Assembly: GCF_026342405.1 (NCBI RefSeq)
Contig: NZ_JAPEMU010000001.1
Coordinates: 9,052,001-9,116,000 of the forward strand
DNA length: 64,000 bases
Direction: 5' to 3'
Origin: Kitasatospora sp. NBC_00240
GTDB taxonomy: Bacteria; Actinomycetota; Actinomycetes; Streptomycetales; Streptomycetaceae
The position numbers and the translations under genes are program-made. Positions 7,317 through 15,867 of this stretch are shown here, piece after piece. The notes under the pieces are model-generated. The model made no database searches, was not told the origin of the DNA, and worked only from the letters and a program-made list of their open reading frames with translations. The first letter of the stretch is position 1, and each line of letters starts with the position of its first letter.

Positions 7317-8255
7317 ATGCCCCTGCACCCACAGCTCCAGACCCTGCGCGACCAGCGCGCCCGCAGCGGCGCGGCCCCCCTCTACAGCCTGTCGGTGGAG
7401 GAAGCCCGAGCCGCCGACCTGGCCTCGATCCGGGCCGCCGCCGGCAGCCCCCGCTCCCTGCACAAGGTGACGGACCTCCGCATCCCCGGGCCCGGGGGCG
7501 AGCTGGCGGTCCGGGTCTACCGGCCGAGCGCCGCCCGGCCGCTGCCCGCGCTGCTCTACTACTTCGGCGGCGGCTGGACCCTCGGCAGCATCGACACCGC
7601 CGACGGGCTCTGCCGCGACCTGGCCGCCGAGGCCGGCTGCCTCGTGGTCACCGTCGGCTACCGGCTCGCGCCCGAGCACCCGTTCCCGGCGGCGGTGCAC
7701 GACTGCCACGCGGCCCTCCGCTGGGTCGCCGACCACGCCGAGGAACTGGGCGCCGACCCGGCCCGGCTCGCGGTCGGCGGCGACAGCGCCGGTGGCAACC
7801 TCGCGGCCGCGGTGACCCTGCTCGCCCGGGCCGACGGTGACCTCGCCCTGGCCGGGCAGGTGCTGGTCTACCCCAACACGGACCAGCTGGCCGACGACGC
7901 GTCGATGCGCGACAACGCCGACCCGTGGCAGTTCAACCACCACTCGGTGGACTGGTACCGACGTCAGTACCTGACCACCCCGGGGGACGCCGAGCATCCG
8001 CTGGCCTCACCCCTGCGGGCCGCCGACCTGGGCGGCCTGCCCCCGGCCCTGGTCGTCACCGCCGAGTACGATCCGCTGCGCGACCAGGGCGAGGCGTACG
8101 CGGCCCGGCTCGCCGCCGCCGGGGTGCCGGTGGAACTCACCCGCTACCCCGGCATGGCCCACGGCTTCTTCACCATGACCGGCACCGTCGGCGCCGCCGT
8201 CGCCGCCGGCCGCCAGGCGGCCCGCTTCCTGCGGGACCGCTTCGCGCCGTCCTGA
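7317..8255 (+). CDS. HSL-family alpha/beta hydrolase (esterase)
   Basis: A 312-residue hormone-sensitive-lipase-type hydrolase. The oxyanion-hole motif reads YYFGGGW (for HGGGW), followed by YRLAPEHPFPAA, the nucleophile elbow GGDSAGGN (S157), and the late AEYDPLRDQG and GMAHGFF motifs that supply the Asp and His. No signal peptide is seen, so it should be cytoplasmic. It is the last gene of the rightward cluster, 56 nt after the PPTase gene and with its own GGAGC ribosome site. It may hydrolyse or transfer an ester or thioester of the pathway product, or act in self-protection. The role is inferred only from position. Confidence 0.85.
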   Translation: MPLHPQLQTLRDQRARSGAAPLYSLSVEEARAADLASIRAAAGSPRSLHKVTDLRIPGPGGELAVRVYRPSAARPLPALLYYFGGGWTLGSIDTADGLCRDLAAEAGCLVVTVGYRLAPEHPFPAAVHDCHAALRWVADHAEELGADPARLAVGGDSAGGNLAAAVTLLARADGDLALAGQVLVYPNTDQLADDASMRDNADPWQFNHHSVDWYRRQYLTTPGDAEHPLASPLRAADLGGLPPALVVTAEYDPLRDQGEAYAARLAAAGVPVELTRYPGMAHGFFTMTGTVGAAVAAGRQAARFLRDRFAPS

Positions 8256-8327
8256 GGCCCTCCTGAGGCTTCCTGTCCTGGCCCGGCCGTCCTGGCGCCG
8301 GCGTGCACGGTACGGCGGGCCCGCCCC

Positions 8328-9455
8328 TCAGCCCCGCAGGTGAGCCCGCCCGGGTACCCGCCAGAGCGGCGCCGCGTTCTGGGCCGGGTCGGCGCCGAGG
8401 CGGGCGCGCAGCAGGAGGTCCCCCGCCCGGTCGAGTGCCAGCCCCTCGACCAGGCGGCGCCGGGTGACCAGGGTGAGCCCCCGGCCGGCGAGTTCGGCCT
8501 GCCAGCGGGCGTGCCGGGCCACCACGTCGGCGGGGCCGGCCTCGGACGGAACGGGGAACTCGGCGTCGTCCGGTGCGGATTCGGCCGGTGCGGCGGCCCG
8601 CACCCGCTCCCGGGCGATCTCCGAGAAGCCGCAGACCTCGACGCTGGCCAGCTCGGCCTCGGCCAGGTTGCGGCAGTCGGTGAGCAGACGGGCCAGCGGA
8701 CTGCGGGCGAGCGCCTGGGAGAGGGACAGCCGGTGCACGCCGGCGCTGCGCGCGTCCAGCCGCAGGGGCTCGGGGACGTCCCGGATGCCGCACAGGCCGC
8801 GCACGCCGCGGGCGGCGGCGGCCAGCATCGCGCTGGCCTCCGAGGGGTGCCAGTCGAAGACCGGTCGCACCGGGGCCACCGCGTCGGCGCCCAGGGTGAA
8901 CGCCGCCGGCGGCAGGCGGGCGAACAGCTCGGCCTCGGGCACCTCGCGGTCCAGCCCGGGGCCCGCGACGTGGACGTCCGTGGGCAGGCCGGTGCGCGCG
9001 CAGGCGGCGAGCACCAGTGCGTCGCCCAACGGGCTGCGCAGGGTGGGCTCGTCACCGGCCGCGACGATGTCCCCGCCGACGTCGACCACCTCGATCCGGG
9101 CGGCCCCGCAGTACGCGGCGGCGGCCGTGAGGGTGCGGGCCAGGCCGACGGCGCCCTCGTACGGGTCGAGCAGGCCGAGCGGTGCGCCCAACTCACGGGC
9201 CAGCCGGGGCAGCGAGGAGCCGGCCGGGGCGACCGGGATGGTGCGGCCGGTGACCAGCTCCAACCCGGGCAGCGGGACGGCCAGCCCGGTGAAGTCGGAG
9301 CGCCCGCGCGGGCCGGGCAGCGGGTCGACGGTCAGCCGCTCCCAGGAGTAGGTCAGCACCAGGGCCGGCGCGGCGGGCCCGAACAGCGCGGTCCGCAGCA
9401 TGGTGGCGGCGATGACGTCGCCCCCACCGCCGGCCGCAACAACAAGTCGCTTCAT
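8328..9455 (-). CDS. DUF1152 family protein
   Basis: A 375-residue protein starting with a Gly-rich, Rossmann-like segment (LVVAAGGGGDVIAATM), then a conserved VVDVGGDIVAAGDEP region and LGDALVLAACARTG. I recognise it as DUF1152, a family of unknown biochemical role in actinomycetes. No signal peptide or membrane segment. It converges with the biosynthetic cluster and is divergent from the radical SAM gene at 9673, separated by ~217 nt that probably hold both promoters. This arrangement hints at shared regulation but does not show it. Confidence 0.72.
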   Translation of the reverse strand: MKRLVVAAGGGGDVIAATMLRTALFGPAAPALVLTYSWERLTVDPLPGPRGRSDFTGLAVPLPGLELVTGRTIPVAPAGSSLPRLARELGAPLGLLDPYEGAVGLARTLTAAAAYCGAARIEVVDVGGDIVAAGDEPTLRSPLGDALVLAACARTGLPTDVHVAGPGLDREVPEAELFARLPPAAFTLGADAVAPVRPVFDWHPSEASAMLAAAARGVRGLCGIRDVPEPLRLDARSAGVHRLSLSQALARSPLARLLTDCRNLAEAELASVEVCGFSEIARERVRAAAPAESAPDDAEFPVPSEAGPADVVARHARWQAELAGRGLTLVTRRRLVEGLALDRAGDLLLRARLGADPAQNAAPLWRVPGRAHLRG

Positions 9456-9672
9456 GAAGGCTACGGTTACCCGACTCCAGGGGAGATTTCCAGATGTGCG
9501 GGCATGGTTGACGAATAGTCACCTCCGGCGGCGTGTGAACGTCCCAATCGGCCGGCGGTGAATCGGGGGCCGCTCGGAGGTTCCGCCGATCCCTGGGGGA
9601 GGGTGCCAGGCCCTAGCGTCATGGCTTCGGCTTTACCGAAACTTGACTGCGATGAAAGGGAGTTGTGCCCCG

Positions 9673-11082
9673 ATGAGCCCTTCGACACCGGTCCCCCTGA
9701 CCTTGCTGCCCACCGGCCTGTCCGCCCCCGCCGACGCGTCGCCCGGCACGCCGTACAAGCAGTACGTGTACGCCTATCCGCATCAGAAGGCGTACCGCCG
9801 GCTGGAGTCCGGCCCGCGGCTCAGCGAATTGTGGGCGGGGGAGCGGCTGGACGCGCTCTCGCTCTACGTCCATGTGCCGTTCTGCGAGATGCGCTGCGGT
9901 TTCTGCAACCTCTTCACCCGGACCGGCGCCCCCGAGGAGATCACCACGGCGTTCCTCGGCGCCCTCGAACGGCAGGCCCGGGCGGGCCGCGAGGCACTGG
10001 AGGCGCAGGGCCGGGAGATCCGCTTCGCCCTGGCGGCGTTCGGCGGCGGCACCCCGACGTACCTGACCGCGGCCGAGCTTTCCCGGCTCTGCGACCTCTG
10101 CGAGGACGTGATGGGCGCCGACCTGCGGGCCGTCCCCTGGTCGGTGGAGACCTCGCCGGCCACCGCCACCGCCGACCGCCTGGCCGTGCTCGCCGAGCGC
10201 GGCGCGACCCGGCTCAGCATCGGCGTGCAGACCTTCCTGGAGGACGAGGCGAAGGCGGCCGTCCGCCCGCAGAAGCGCGCGGAGGTCGACGCGGCGCTGA
10301 CCCTGCTCAAGGAGGCCGCCTTCCCGATCCTCAACATCGACCTGATCTACGGGATCCAGGGCCAGACCGAGCACAGCTTCCGGAAGTCCCTGGACGCCGC
10401 ACTGAGTTGGGAGCCCGAGGAGATCTACCTCTACCCGCTGTACGTCCGCCCGCTCACCGGACTCGCCGACCGGCACCGGGAGAGCGCCGAGAGCTGGGAC
10501 GCCCAGCGCCTGCGGCTCTACCGGTTCGGGCGGGACACCCTGCTGGCGGCCGGGTACGAACAGACCTCGATGCGGGTCTTCCGGCGGGTCGGCACGGCGG
10601 CCGTCGAAGCGGCGGACGCCAGCGGCATCAGCGAGTACAACCAGCAGGCCGGCATGGTCGGCCTCGGCGTGGGCGCCCGCTCCTTCACCACCGACCTGCA
10701 CTACACCACGGACTACGCGGTCGCCGTGCCCGAGGTCCGCCGGATCATCGACGACTACATCGCCACCCCGGCCGAGGACTTCCGCCACGCCCGCTGGGCG
10801 TTCCGGATGGACGACGACGAGCGCCGGCGGATGTACCTGCTGCAGACCCTGCTGGAGAGCGGCGGGACGTCCGTCCGGCAGTACCGCGAGCGGTTCGGCG
10901 CCGCACCCGGGGAGCACTTCCCCGCCCAGTTCGCCGAGCTGTCCGCCCGTGGGTGGACGGTGCAGGACGGCACGGGGACGCTACGACTGACCCCGGAGGG
11001 GATGGCCTGGGCCGACGCGATCGGCCCGCTGTTCTTCTCGGCCCGGGTGAACGAGGCGATGGACGCCTACCAGGACCGCTGA
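9673..11082 (+). CDS. HemN/HemW-like radical SAM protein (STM4012-like)
   Basis: A 469-residue radical SAM protein. The 4Fe-4S site is CEMRCGFC (C71, C75, C78) after the family YVHVPFC motif, followed by FGGGTPTYL and WSVETSPATAT, which are typical of the coproporphyrinogen III oxidase/HemW branch. The C-terminal part holds the HemN-type wing. It resembles the STM4012-type members of this branch more than true HemW. The real substrate is unknown. Start chosen at ATG 9673, which has AAAGGGAG about 10 nt upstream; in-frame ATGs at 9643 and 9652 lack a good site. None of the usual STM4011/4013/4014 partners is nearby. Confidence 0.75.
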   Translation: MSPSTPVPLTLLPTGLSAPADASPGTPYKQYVYAYPHQKAYRRLESGPRLSELWAGERLDALSLYVHVPFCEMRCGFCNLFTRTGAPEEITTAFLGALERQARAGREALEAQGREIRFALAAFGGGTPTYLTAAELSRLCDLCEDVMGADLRAVPWSVETSPATATADRLAVLAERGATRLSIGVQTFLEDEAKAAVRPQKRAEVDAALTLLKEAAFPILNIDLIYGIQGQTEHSFRKSLDAALSWEPEEIYLYPLYVRPLTGLADRHRESAESWDAQRLRLYRFGRDTLLAAGYEQTSMRVFRRVGTAAVEAADASGISEYNQQAGMVGLGVGARSFTTDLHYTTDYAVAVPEVRRIIDDYIATPAEDFRHARWAFRMDDDERRRMYLLQTLLESGGTSVRQYRERFGAAPGEHFPAQFAELSARGWTVQDGTGTLRLTPEGMAWADAIGPLFFSARVNEAMDAYQDR

Positions 11083-11110
11083 CCCGGCCCGGGGCCGTCC
11101 GGCGGCGGGC

Positions 11111-12013
11111 TCAGGCCTCCGCCGGCCGGCCGCCGCGCCGGCGGGGCGGGAGGGCGACCAGCAGCAGGCCGCCCAGCAGCAGTACCAGTCCTGCCCCGGA
11201 CCAGCCGGTCAGCCGTTCGTCCAGCAGGAGCACCCCCAGCAGGGCGGCCACCAGGGGCTCGGCAAGGCTGAGCGTGCCGGTGGTGGCCGCACTGATCCGG
11301 GTCATGCCGCGGGTGAACAGCAGGTAGCCCAGCGCCGTGGTGCCGAGCGCCAGCCAGCCGACCAGGACCAGGCCGCGCGGCGAGCCCAGCCCGGACGGCG
11401 CGGCCGCAAGCCAGGGCGAGACCAGCAGTCCCGCGCCCAGGACGCTCACCGGGGCGGCCGCCACCGGGTCCGCGCCGGCCGCCGCCAGCCGCTTCGCCGC
11501 CACGATGTAGACCCCGAAGCTCGCTCCGGCCGTCGCCGCCAGCAGGACGCCCACCGGATCCGCCGGCCCGTCGCCGCCGGGCAGCAGCAGGAGGGCGATC
11601 CCGCCGACGGCGAAGGCCGTGCCCGCCGTCCAGCCGGCCGGCGGGCGCTCCCGCTGCAGGACGCGGGCGCAGAGGCCGGAGACGGCGGGCACGGTGCCGA
11701 AGGCCACCGCGGTGGCCAGCGCGGCGCCCGTCCGGTCGACGGCCTGCAGGAAAGCACCCTGGAAGATCGCGGTCACCGCGACGCTCACCGGCATCCACAG
11801 TCGGACACCGGGCCCCCACAGGGTGCGCAGGCCCCGGGGGCGGACGGTCAGCGCGCACAGCACCAGGCCGCCGACCAGCATCCGGCAGGCACCGAGCGCC
11901 ACCGGGTCCACTTCGGCCCCGGCCAGCAGCTGGGCGGGCCCGACCGTCCCCCACAGCACCGCCGCGGCCAGGACCGGCACCACTCCCGCGCGTACCGCGA
12001 CTCCACCCGTCAC
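11111..12013 (-). CDS. EamA/DMT-family exporter
   Basis: A 300-residue, strongly hydrophobic protein with about ten predicted membrane helices in two EamA halves (VLWGTVGP near the N-terminus, ALGTTALGYLLFTRGM in the second half). The family exports amino acids and small metabolites. The GTG start at 12013 has GGGGAG just upstream; the longer reading frame has no membrane-like sequence before it. A TAGCAT box near 12060 on this strand may be its -10 element. The C-terminus ends in an Arg-rich cytoplasmic tail. It converges with the radical SAM gene, 28 nt away. Substrate unknown. Confidence 0.8.
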   Translation of the reverse strand: MTGGVAVRAGVVPVLAAAVLWGTVGPAQLLAGAEVDPVALGACRMLVGGLVLCALTVRPRGLRTLWGPGVRLWMPVSVAVTAIFQGAFLQAVDRTGAALATAVAFGTVPAVSGLCARVLQRERPPAGWTAGTAFAVGGIALLLLPGGDGPADPVGVLLAATAGASFGVYIVAAKRLAAAGADPVAAAPVSVLGAGLLVSPWLAAAPSGLGSPRGLVLVGWLALGTTALGYLLFTRGMTRISAATTGTLSLAEPLVAALLGVLLLDERLTGWSGAGLVLLLGGLLLVALPPRRRGGRPAEA

Positions 12014-12341
12014 TGCGTGCTCCCCGCTTCGGGCGGCCGAGCCGCCGGATGCGAGGAATGCTAGATCCGGCCCGCCGGTGGGCCCATTGGGGAATTCCCT
12101 CCAGTACGGGCCGTCAGGCACCACCCGGTCCGGACCTTTGTACGGGAGACGCCGAACGGGCACCCGTCCGTTTCACGCCGCCGGACCGCACCCCGGTTGC
12201 GGGCCGGATTGCGCCCCGATTCGTGTACCGGGTTCGCGGGCCGGTTTCGCGGGCGCCCCGGGACGGCCCTTTTCCCGGTCCGGCGGCCGATGCTCGACCC
12301 TCCTGGCGCGAGCACCGCCGGGGCGCGGGAGAATGGGTCCC
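12014..12341. other. Intergenic region between divergent genes
   Basis: No convincing coding sequence. It probably contains the leftward promoter of the EamA gene (TAGCAT near 12060) and the rightward promoter of the small gene at 12342. I see no strong inverted repeat. Confidence 0.5.
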
Positions 12342-12578
12342 ATGACCGATGACCACGCCGCAGCCGACGCACCAGCCGACGCACCCAGGAGCGCCACCGA
12401 GCGCAGGCAGCAGTTGCTGGAGACAATCCGCCGGGACGGCGGCGCCTTCGACTGGCGCCGCGCCCGGGAGACCTACCGGGTGTACCCCGACCCTCGCCTG
12501 GTCCGCCGGGACTTGGAGCAACTGCGCAAGGCCGGGTTGCTGATGCGCCTGGACACGGGTGAGTACCAGGCCGGTTAG
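12342..12578 (+). CDS. Small winged-helix-like hypothetical protein
   Basis: A 78-residue protein, very Asp/Ala-rich for the first 20 residues, then charged and helical (ERRQQLLETIRRDGG, RLVRRDLEQLRKAGLL). The pattern of short helices followed by LDTGEYQAG resembles the recognition helix and wing of a winged-helix domain, but there is too little to assign a family. ATG 12342 is preferred over 12333 because GGGAG lies 10 nt upstream of it. A strong hairpin follows about 100 nt after its stop. Function unknown. Confidence 0.5.
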   Translation: MTDDHAAADAPADAPRSATERRQQLLETIRRDGGAFDWRRARETYRVYPDPRLVRRDLEQLRKAGLLMRLDTGEYQAG

Positions 12579-12962
12579 GCCCCGCAAGGGCCGGACGGGT
12601 ACCGCGTCACCGCGCGGGCCCGGCCGGCCGGAAGTCCGCCGACCGGCGGTGCACCGAGAGACGTAGGAGTGAGGCCGCCGCCGCGCTCGCCCTTGGGGGC
12701 GGTCGCGGCGGCGGTCTTGTACGCGGCGTCCGTCAGGGGAGCTTGTTCGGGTGCCCGGCCGGCGGCTCGCACGTGCGGGCGGGCGGGCGGAGGCGGTGCC
12801 GCCCGGGCGTGACCGGTCGTCAGGTACGGCACCGGCGGTCCCACGGTGATCACGGCCGACCGAGCCTCCCAGGGCGAGGCGACCCGCGGCGGAGCCGCCC
12901 GGGGGCGATCACGAAGGCGGTCGATCGCGCGCCCGCCGCCCGTCCGCGACCGGGCGCCGTGC
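12579..12962. other. Intergenic region, convergent
   Basis: Nearly 400 nt between convergent genes. It contains the hairpin at 12675-12714. No other open reading frame looks coding. Confidence 0.5.
12675..12714 (+). terminator. GC-rich hairpin terminator candidate
   Basis: Arms ccgccgccgcg (12675-12685) and cgcggcggcgg (12704-12714) are perfect complements. The 18-nt interior contains a second short stem (cgccc/gggcg). TCTTGT follows. Its position between convergent genes suits a bidirectional terminator. Confidence 0.65.
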
Positions 12963-14177
12963 TCAGGGGCGGAGGCGGACGGGCAGGCTCCGCAGGCCGC
13001 GCAGCATGGTGCTGGTCCGCCGTCCGAGATCCGCGGGGTCGGCGTCGAGGGTGAGCCGGGGGAAGCGCGCGAGCAGGGTGCGCAGGGCGACGGCGGCCTC
13101 GACCCGGGCCAGCGGGGCGCCCACGCAGTGGTGGATGCCGTGGCCGAAGCCGAGGTGGCCTCGGGGTTCGCGGCGGATGTCGAAGCGGTCCGGGTCGGCG
13201 AAGTGCCGCGGGTCGCGGGCGGCGGCGGAGAGCGAGACCAGGATGCTGTCGCCGGCCGGGATGACGGTACCGCCGATCTCCAGGCGCTCGGCGGCGTAGC
13301 GGAAGGCGGTCGCGCCGACCGGTCCGTCGTACCGCAGGGTCTCCTCGATCGCGCCGCCGAGCAGGTCCGGATCGGCCCGCAGGGCGGCGAGCTGGTCGGG
13401 GTGGGTGAGCAGGGAGAGGACGCTGCCGGAGATCAGGTTGACGGTCGTCTCGTGACCCGCGACGAGCAACAGGAAGGCCATGCCGAGGAGTTCCTCGGTC
13501 GACAGGGCGGGTTCGGCGGCCTGCGGGGAGCCGTCGGCGGGCGACGGGGCGGCAGCCAGGGCGCTCAGCAGGTCGGCCCCGGGGGCGCGGCGGCGTTCCT
13601 CGACGAGGGCGCCGAGGTAGCCGGTCATGCCGGTGACGGCGGCGCCGGCGGCCTCGACGGAGGAGGGTGCGACGATCTCGGTCGACCAGGTGTGGAAGTC
13701 GCCCTGGTCGGCGGCCGGTATGCCGAGGAGTTCGCAGATCACGGTCATCGGCAGCGGCAGGGCGAAGCCGCCGACCAGGTCGGTGCGGCCGTCCTCGGGG
13801 ACGGCGTCGAGCAGCTGGTCCGCGATCTGCTGGATCCGGGGCCTCAGCGCCTCGATCCGGCCCGCGGTGAACTCACGTGCCACCAGCGAGCGCAGCCGGG
13901 TGTGCTGGGGAGCGTCGGTCTGCAGCATGTTGCGGCCGATGGCGTGTCCGCCGTCGTCGCTCCAGGTGGCCGAGTGGCGGATGTCGTTGCGCAGCCGGGG
14001 GTCGGTGAGCGCGGTCCGGGCCTCGTCGCGGGCGACCACCAGCCACACCTCGCCGGCTTCCGGCACCCGGATGCGGTGGACCGGCCCCTTGTCCCGCAGC
14101 GCGGCGTAGACGAGGTAGGGGTCGACGGCCAGGTCGAGCCCGGCGGGGGCGAGGTCCTGAAGTGTCGGAGCGGTCAC
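12963..14177 (-). CDS. Cytochrome P450 (CYP107-like)
   Basis: A complete 404-residue bacterial class I P450. The I-helix motif is AGHETT, the ExxR motif lies in ETLRYDGP, and the heme loop is FGHGIHHCVGAPLAR with ligand C351. It should be a cytoplasmic monooxygenase fed by ferredoxin; no ferredoxin gene is adjacent. The GTG start at 14177 has GGGAGGG upstream, though open frame continues far beyond it without P450-like sequence. Two copies of a GGGGAGTACTCCCC-type palindrome lie 38-93 nt upstream, so expression is probably controlled by a dimeric repressor or activator not identified here. Substrate unknown. Confidence 0.92.
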   Translation of the reverse strand: MTAPTLQDLAPAGLDLAVDPYLVYAALRDKGPVHRIRVPEAGEVWLVVARDEARTALTDPRLRNDIRHSATWSDDGGHAIGRNMLQTDAPQHTRLRSLVAREFTAGRIEALRPRIQQIADQLLDAVPEDGRTDLVGGFALPLPMTVICELLGIPAADQGDFHTWSTEIVAPSSVEAAGAAVTGMTGYLGALVEERRRAPGADLLSALAAAPSPADGSPQAAEPALSTEELLGMAFLLLVAGHETTVNLISGSVLSLLTHPDQLAALRADPDLLGGAIEETLRYDGPVGATAFRYAAERLEIGGTVIPAGDSILVSLSAAARDPRHFADPDRFDIRREPRGHLGFGHGIHHCVGAPLARVEAAVALRTLLARFPRLTLDADPADLGRRTSTMLRGLRSLPVRLRP

Positions 14178-14214
14178 GGTGGTTCCCTCCCGGAGCCAGC
14201 TGGGGGCGCTTAGC

Positions 14215-14270
14215 GGGGAGTACTCCCCGTTTCCCGCCTGACCGTACCAGGAAAGCGGGGAGTGTTCCCC
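14215..14270. promoter_or_regulatory. Tandem palindromic operator upstream of the P450
   Basis: GGGGAGTACTCCCC (14215-14228) is a perfect 14-bp palindrome. GGGGAGTGTTCCCC (14257-14270) differs from it at two positions. Centres are 42 bp apart, four helical turns, putting both sites on one face of the DNA. They sit just upstream of the P450 start, where a promoter is expected. Confidence 0.6.
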
Positions 14271-14428
14271 ATTTTGTCCCGGACCCGCCTCGGTGGCAGA
14301 TCGCAGCAGGTCATGACCTCGGGCTCGGCAGGCTCGGCGGCAGTGCTGCCCGGGGTGGGGAGGCGCGGGGTGCAGGGTGCGGCGATGCGGGGGAGTGGCG
14401 GCCCGAACGCCCAGGCCGCCGCCTGCAT

Positions 14429-15799
14429 TCAGGCGCCGTCGACCGCCTCGGCCAGCAACTCGGCGGCCCGAGCCAGCCGGTGGGCGGGCAGCACGCCGAA
14501 CCCCAGAGCCAGCGCGGGCGGGCCGGGCCGCAGGCGCATCGGGGCGACCGGCTCCACCCGGACCTCGGACCTCGCGGCCGCCGCCACGACCGCCTCCTCC
14601 CGGGTGCCCGGCGGCAGTTCGAGGTAGAGGTGCAGGCCGGCCGCCACTCCGTGGACGTCGGCGGCGGGCAGGCCGGCCCGCAGGCCGTCGAGCAGGGCGT
14701 CCCGGCGTCGGCGGTACCCGGCCCGGACGGCGCGCAGGTGCCGGTGGTAGCCGCCGCCGGACAGCAGCTCCGCGAAGGTGAGCTGCTCGATCACGCCGAT
14801 GCCGAGATCGGCGTAGCGCTTGGCCTGCCGGAAGTCCGCGGCCAGGGCCTGGGGGAGCAGCGCCCAGCCGAACCGCAGACCGGGCGCGAGCGACTTGCTC
14901 AGCGAGCCGAGGTGCACCACCACGTCCGGGGCCAGGCCCTGCAGGCAGCCCACCGGTTCGCGGTCGTAGCGGAACTCGGCGTCGTAGTCGTCCTCCACCA
15001 CCAGAGCGCCGACATCCCGTGCCCAGCCGATGAGTTCGGCCCGGCGGCCGGGCGCCAGCACCACGCCGGTGGGGTACTGGTGGGCCGGGGTCACCAGGAC
15101 GACGGTGGCCTCGGTGGCGGCCAGGGCGGCGACGTCGAGGCCGTCCCGGTCGACGGGGACGCCGACGGGCTCGACGCCGTGCGCCCGGAGCAGCGCGAGG
15201 GTGCCCGGCGAGCACGGGTCCTCGACGGCGAACCGGTGGTGCCCGTGCCGGGCCAGTACCCCGATCAGCAGGGACAGCCCCTGCGCGACGCCGCCGACCA
15301 CCGTCACGTCGCCCGGCCCGACGGCCGCCGCCCGCGCCCGGGCCAGGTGGCCCGCCAACTCGGAGCGCAGACGGGGCAGTCCGGCCGGGTCGCCGTAGCC
15401 GAACTGCTGGTGCTCGGCGGTGGTCAGCGCCCGGCGGGTGGCGGCCAACCAGGCCGTCCGGGGGAACGCCGCGAGGTCGGGCGTGCCCGGCCTGAGGTCG
15501 TAGGCCGGCGCCGGGTCGGGCACGGCCGGCGGCGCCGGCGGGGCGGCGCGGGCGATCCCCGGCGCGACCCGGGTGCCCGAGCCGGACACGGCCAGCAGGT
15601 AGCCCTCGGAGACCAGTTGGGCGTAGGCCTCGACCACCACCCCACGGGAGAGGCCGAGTTGGGCGGCCAGCGCCCGGGTGGCCGGCAGTCTCGCCCCGGC
15701 GGTCAGCCGGCCGGTGCGGACGGCCTCGCGCAGCGCCCTGGTCAGCTGGCCGGTCAGGTCGCCCAGCGCGTGGTCGACCTCGATGAGCAGCTCCGACAA
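14429..15799 (-). CDS. MocR/PdxR-type GntR regulator
   Basis: A 456-residue fusion of an N-terminal GntR winged helix (LTRALREAVRTGRLTAGARLP, LGLSRGVVVEAYAQL) and a fold-type I aminotransferase-like domain. The latter keeps the PLP elements VEDDYDAEF and HLGSLSKSLAPGLRFGW with the PLP lysine. MocR proteins sense PLP or an amino compound and often control a divergent transporter or enzyme gene. Here the divergent gene is an EamA exporter starting 68 nt away. I place the start at TTG 15799, preceded by GGAGG at 5 nt spacing; a longer frame to 15847 exists but would cross the promoter region. Confidence 0.87.
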   Translation of the reverse strand: MSELLIEVDHALGDLTGQLTRALREAVRTGRLTAGARLPATRALAAQLGLSRGVVVEAYAQLVSEGYLLAVSGSGTRVAPGIARAAPPAPPAVPDPAPAYDLRPGTPDLAAFPRTAWLAATRRALTTAEHQQFGYGDPAGLPRLRSELAGHLARARAAAVGPGDVTVVGGVAQGLSLLIGVLARHGHHRFAVEDPCSPGTLALLRAHGVEPVGVPVDRDGLDVAALAATEATVVLVTPAHQYPTGVVLAPGRRAELIGWARDVGALVVEDDYDAEFRYDREPVGCLQGLAPDVVVHLGSLSKSLAPGLRFGWALLPQALAADFRQAKRYADLGIGVIEQLTFAELLSGGGYHRHLRAVRAGYRRRRDALLDGLRAGLPAADVHGVAAGLHLYLELPPGTREEAVVAAAARSEVRVEPVAPMRLRPGPPALALGFGVLPAHRLARAAELLAEAVDGA

Positions 15800-15824
15800 G
15801 TGGTCCTCCGAACGGCAGACGAAG

Positions 15825-15867
15825 TGGACCTGGCTGGTGGACCACACCTGCTTCTAGCGTGCCAGAC
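15825..15867. promoter_or_regulatory. MocR-type operator/promoter between divergent genes
   Basis: Two direct repeats TGGACC (15825-15830 and 15838-15843), 13 bp apart, lie between the MocR and EamA genes, with CTAGCGT (15854-15860) as a possible -10 element just before the EamA ATG. Direct repeats are the usual form of MocR binding sites. The repeats also lie in the untranslated leader of the regulator, suiting autoregulation. Confidence 0.5.
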
